A DNA stretch of 64,000 nt from Buchnera aphidicola (Nipponaphis monzeni) (GTDB taxonomy: Bacteria > Pseudomonadota > Gammaproteobacteria > Enterobacterales > Enterobacteriaceae), in NCBI RefSeq assembly GCF_006741185.1, contig NZ_AP019379.1:248001-312000 (forward strand), read 5' to 3'. Below are positions 60,609-64,000 of the stretch, piece by piece. Made by a program: the position numbers and the translations under genes. The notes below the pieces were generated by a model. That model searched no databases and had not been told where the DNA came from. It was given only the letters and a program-made list of their open reading frames with translations. Position 1 is the first letter of the stretch. Every line of letters begins with the position of its first letter.

Positions 60609-61269
60609 AAAATTGATTGCAATTCGCTGTTAAATTAATTTTTTAGTTGTTGTTAAAATGGTTTTTTGCTACAGCAACATATATTTTAAATTGTTTAATT
60701 TGTTTTGTAAGAATAAATATATTAAATTCAAATTATATTAACTGAATTTAATTTAATTTTATTCGATTTAATATTATAATACTTTGTATTATTTGGTAAC
60801 ATTGTTTAATGTCTAACATTAAATGATAAAAGTTTATTAGTGTTAATGTATTGTAGGTTAATTATAATTAGTTGTTATTTATTTAGTAACAAAAATATAA
60901 TTATTAATTATATTTTTAAATTATATTAGTTTAATAAATTTTTATTATATAAATAAAAAAATTATATATATTAAAATATATGTTATATAAAACATATATT
61001 TTTTGAAAAACATTAAAAAATAGTTTATATATTTAATATACAAATGTTTCTTTAGAACATGTAAATACTAATTTCTTCTCTAAAAAAATAGATTTTTTTT
61101 ATACAATATATACTATAAACAAAATTTTAAATTAACTATTTATTTAAATAATGTTAATTAATTAATAACTAATCAACATAAATTTTGAAAATTTATAATA
61201 CCCTTTATATATAAAATATTTTTTATGTTGTATTTAGAATATTTCGATAAATTGTAGTTATTTATATAT
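60609..61269. other. Gene-less gap between pgl and mfd
   Basis: About 660 nt of A/T-rich DNA without a gene, RNA or distinct hairpin that I can support. It should hold the pgl promoter and the mfd 3' end. Confidence 0.6.
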
Positions 61270-63446
61270 TTAATATACGCTCATATTTTTTAATTTTTTA
61301 ACAAAATAAAATATCCAATTTATTCTTTTACATTCTTGGGGTAATTTGCGGTTAATCATTAAATAAACATTATTTTTGATCTTCCAACATTTAGGTTCTT
61401 TATTAATAGTTTTTATTAAGAATGATAAATTAATAGAATTATTTGTTTTAAATTTTATAAAACCTCCATTTTTATTTATTTTTATTGATTGGATACCTAT
61501 TATTTTAGACATTAGTTGTATTTTTATTATCTTTATTAAATTTTTTGTTGTATTAGGTATTGTTCCAAACATATTAATTAATTGGGATTTAATTGTAACA
61601 AATTGTACAATATTATTTACATTAGAAATTAATCTATAAAAATATAATCTTTGATTCATGTCAGTGATATAATTTATAGGAAATATAGTAGAAATATTAA
61701 GTTCAATTTTAGGATTTAAATTTAATAGTGGTTCTAAAGATGTATTTTTATTTTTTTTAATATTTGTAATAGCAGTGTTTAAAAACTGAGTATATAAAGG
61801 ATGCTTTATATTTTTTTTTATATGTCCACTTTGTTTTTTTCCTAAAAATTCACCAAATCCTCTAGTTTCTAAATCGTTTATAGACAATTTTAGTCCTGAT
61901 CCAAATTTTGTATTAGAAATAATGGCTTGTAATCTTTTTTTTCCATTAATTGTTATTTTATTAATATTAGAAATAATTAACCAAGCATATGCTTGTTGGT
62001 AAGATCTACCTATTCTTCCTCTTATTTGATGTAGTTGGGATAATCCGAAATAATCAGCATTTGCTATAAAAATAGTGTTAACAGTAGGTATATCTATGCC
62101 TGTTTCAATAATTGTTGTACATATTAAAACATGAAATTTTTTTTGACAAAAGTCATTAATAATTTTTGTTAAAATATGTGCTTTCATTTTCCCATGTCCT
62201 ACTACTATTTTAACTTCAGGAATTAATTTTGATAAATGTGATGCTATATTAAAAATTGTTTTAATTTCATTGTGTACATAATATACTTGTCCACCTCTTT
62301 TTACTTCTTTTAATATGTTGTTTCTAATTAATAAATCATTATAAACAATTATATAAGTTTTTATATTAAGTTTTTTATGTGGAGGTGTAGCAATAATAGA
62401 TACTTTTTTTAGTCCGTTTATTACCATGTTTAAAGTGCGTGGGATAGGAGTTGCTGTTAATGTTAATATATCTATATCAATATATTTTTTAATAATTTGT
62501 TCTTTATGCTCTACTCCAAAGCGATGTTCTTCATCAATTATTAATAATCCTAAATTTTTCCATTTTATTTTTTCAAAAAGTAATTGATGTGTTCCTATTA
62601 ATATATTTATATTACCTTCATTGACTAATTTAATAATTAATTTTTGTTGTTTTACTGTGTAAAATCTAGATAGTTGATCAACTATGATAGGCCATTTTGA
62701 AAATCTTTTTTTAAAATTATAAAGATGTTGTTGAACTAACAATAACGTAGGAGCCATTAAAACTACTTGTTTATTATTTAAAACAGCTATTAAAGCAGCT
62801 CTGATAGCTACTTCTGTTTTTCCAAATCCAACATCTCCACAAACAATCCTGTCCATAGGGTAAGGTTTATACATATCGTTTAATACTTCATGTATAGCAG
62901 TTTTTTGATCTATAGTAATTTGAAATTTAAAATCTTTAATGAATAGTTTATAAAATGTATTTTTTTTTTAAAAGCAAAACCTTTACTAGATTTTCTAGTA
63001 GAATATAGTTGTAATAATTTTATAGCTATACTATAAATTTTTTTAAATGTTTTTTCACACTGTTGTATCCAAGTATTGTTATTTAATTTGTTTAAAATTA
63101 TATTTTTATTTTGTATACAGTTAGAATAATTATAAATTAAATGTAAATAGTAAACCGGAACATATAGTTTTGCTTTATTTGCATACAATATAACAAAATA
63201 TTCAGTTAATATACCTGCTACATTTATGATTTTTAATCCTTTGTATTGACCTATACCGTGCTCTATATGTATAACTAATTGATTTGGTTCTATTTGTAAT
63301 GAATTATTAATTGTTGAATGAAAAGTTGCAATTTTTTTTATAGAATCAAAATTGTTATTTGAAATTGTAAAATTACGTTTGCTGTCAATAGTTTTTAAAA
63401 AAAAATTACTATTTTTATGATTATTAAACATAAAATATGTTTCCAT
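61270..63446 (-). pseudogene. mfd: Mfd, transcription-repair coupling factor: N-terminally truncated and frameshifted at an A10 run
   Basis: ATP-driven translocase that pushes or releases stalled RNA polymerase. Frame 1 (63446-62910) covers a short D3-like lead and the RNA-polymerase-interacting domain (HIEHGIGQYKGLKII, AKLYVPVYYLHLI). It ends soon after an A10 run in KGFAFKKK. In the next frame similarity resumes at once (FYKLFIKDFKFQITIDQKTAIHE) and runs through the Walker A GDVGFGKTEVA, DEEHRFGV, TATPIPRTLNM, TTIIETGIDIP and the C-terminal D7 domain. One extra A gives 725 residues, against 1148 in E. coli. The missing ~420 N-terminal residues are the UvrB-like, UvrA-binding module, so repair coupling is not expected. 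The motor itself looks complete. Confidence 0.92.
62960..62969 (-). repeat. A10 homopolymer at the mfd frameshift
   Basis: Ten consecutive A on the coding strand, right after GCTTTT. With eleven A the frame reads KKKNTFYKLF and continues into the helicase domains. Confidence 0.9.
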
Positions 63447-64000
63447 TTTTTATAAAATTAATTAAATAACAATATTATTAAATTAAAAAAATTTATTTTT
63501 TAAAGTATTTTTTAATATTTTTGTTGTAAAAATAATTTTATTTATAAAAATTTAATATCAAATATAGGTATATAAAAAGTTTAGAATACATTTTAATAAA
63601 AAAATTATATATTATTTTTTTAATTATTATATGAGGATAATATATATGTTATTTATTTTGATACTACTAGTATCAAGTATTATGCACATATAAAAAAATT
63701 TTTTTTAAAATTGTAAACAATGTAGTGGTATTAGTAAATAATATGTATCTATAGTTTTTAAATGTAAAATGTTTTTTATTTAATTAAATTATAGTATATA
63801 GTTAAAAATATTACTATATAATAAGTGTTATTTGTTATTTGTTATTTGTTATTTGTTATTTGATAAACTTATCATTTATAGTTTGAATAAATAATGTAAT
63901 AAAATATTTTAAATATTTATTTATATTTTAAAAAATTAAATAAAAAAAATTTTGAATAATAAAAATGTACGTTATGTTTATTTTTTATGATTTTTTTATA
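63447..64000. other. Gene-less right end of the window
   Basis: About 550 nt upstream of mfd, without a recognisable gene; no remains of the missing Mfd N-terminus seen. It holds the heptanucleotide tandem repeat at 63826-63860. Confidence 0.6.
63826..63860. repeat. Tandem heptanucleotide repeat, five copies of TGTTATT
   Basis: Five perfect adjacent copies of TGTTATT, followed by TGATAAA. It is a small minisatellite-like repeat in intergenic DNA, likely length-variable by replication slippage. Confidence 0.9.

Overview
The window reads as a piece of the chromosome of Buchnera aphidicola, the obligate aphid endosymbiont. It is very A+T-rich. Nearly every gene is a recognisable gamma-proteobacterial housekeeping orthologue with near-E. 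coli protein length. Gene order is E. coli order with blocks deleted, there are no insertion sequences, phage genes or CRISPR arrays, and the 16S rRNA gene stands apart from 23S/5S. The retained trp and bio genes and flagellar export genes fit this genus. Large gene-less gaps and retained bioA/bioB/bioD suggest a lineage outside the well-known Aphidinae strains, such as the Baizongia pistaciae symbiont, but that strain call is a guess.

Layout. 1-6300: fabZ, rnhB and dnaE on the + strand, with lpxA/lpxB gone from between them. 6400-8060: proS (-). 8363-11602: flhB-flhA (+). 11754-13484: argS (-). 13900-15890: rrs promoter, boxA leader, 16S rRNA, tRNA-Ile and tRNA-Ala. 15894-18070: gloB and rnhA (-), dnaQ and tRNA-Asp (+), as in E. 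coli. 18658-20375: grpE, smpB, tadA (+). 20432-25190: acpS, era, rnc, lepB, lepA (-). 25434-35353: mnmA, purB, fabI, rnb, ychE, lipB, lipA (+). 36007-37277: lapA (-) and ribA (+). 38543-46527: cls, yciA, yciB, yciC, trpA, trpB, trpC(F), trpD (-). 46832-49877: a DMT-family transporter, rluB, sohB (+). 50449-51240: suhB (-). 51453-55927: rlmN, hisS, glyA (+). 56077-60608: bioD and bioB (-), bioA (+), pgl (-). 61270-63446: mfd (-).

How the genes work together. Much of the window serves information processing: replication, rRNA and tRNA genes, rRNA processing, translation, tRNA modification and RNA decay. The rest is a thin metabolic set: fatty-acid synthesis (fabZ, fabI, acpS), lipoate (lipB, lipA), the last three biotin steps, riboflavin entry (ribA), purines (purB), one-carbon units (glyA), pentose phosphate (pgl) and tryptophan supply for the host (trpDCBA). 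Cell-envelope functions are mostly reduced to inner-membrane proteins.

Most notable signals. Three otherwise well-conserved genes (cls, rlmN, mfd) are each broken once, each inside a homopolymeric A run (A11, A9, A10), and each would be restored by exactly one extra A. This is what one would expect if polymerase slippage at poly(A) runs rescues expression. SuhB is full length but has lost most inositol-monophosphatase metal ligands, while the rRNA boxA leader on which SuhB acts as a Nus factor is preserved. Mfd has lost its UvrB-like N-terminal module. ProRS editing, the FlhB cleavage motif and one RNase III metal ligand also show substitutions. Several long perfect inverted repeats lie in gene-less DNA. 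I see no clear new multi-gene system.
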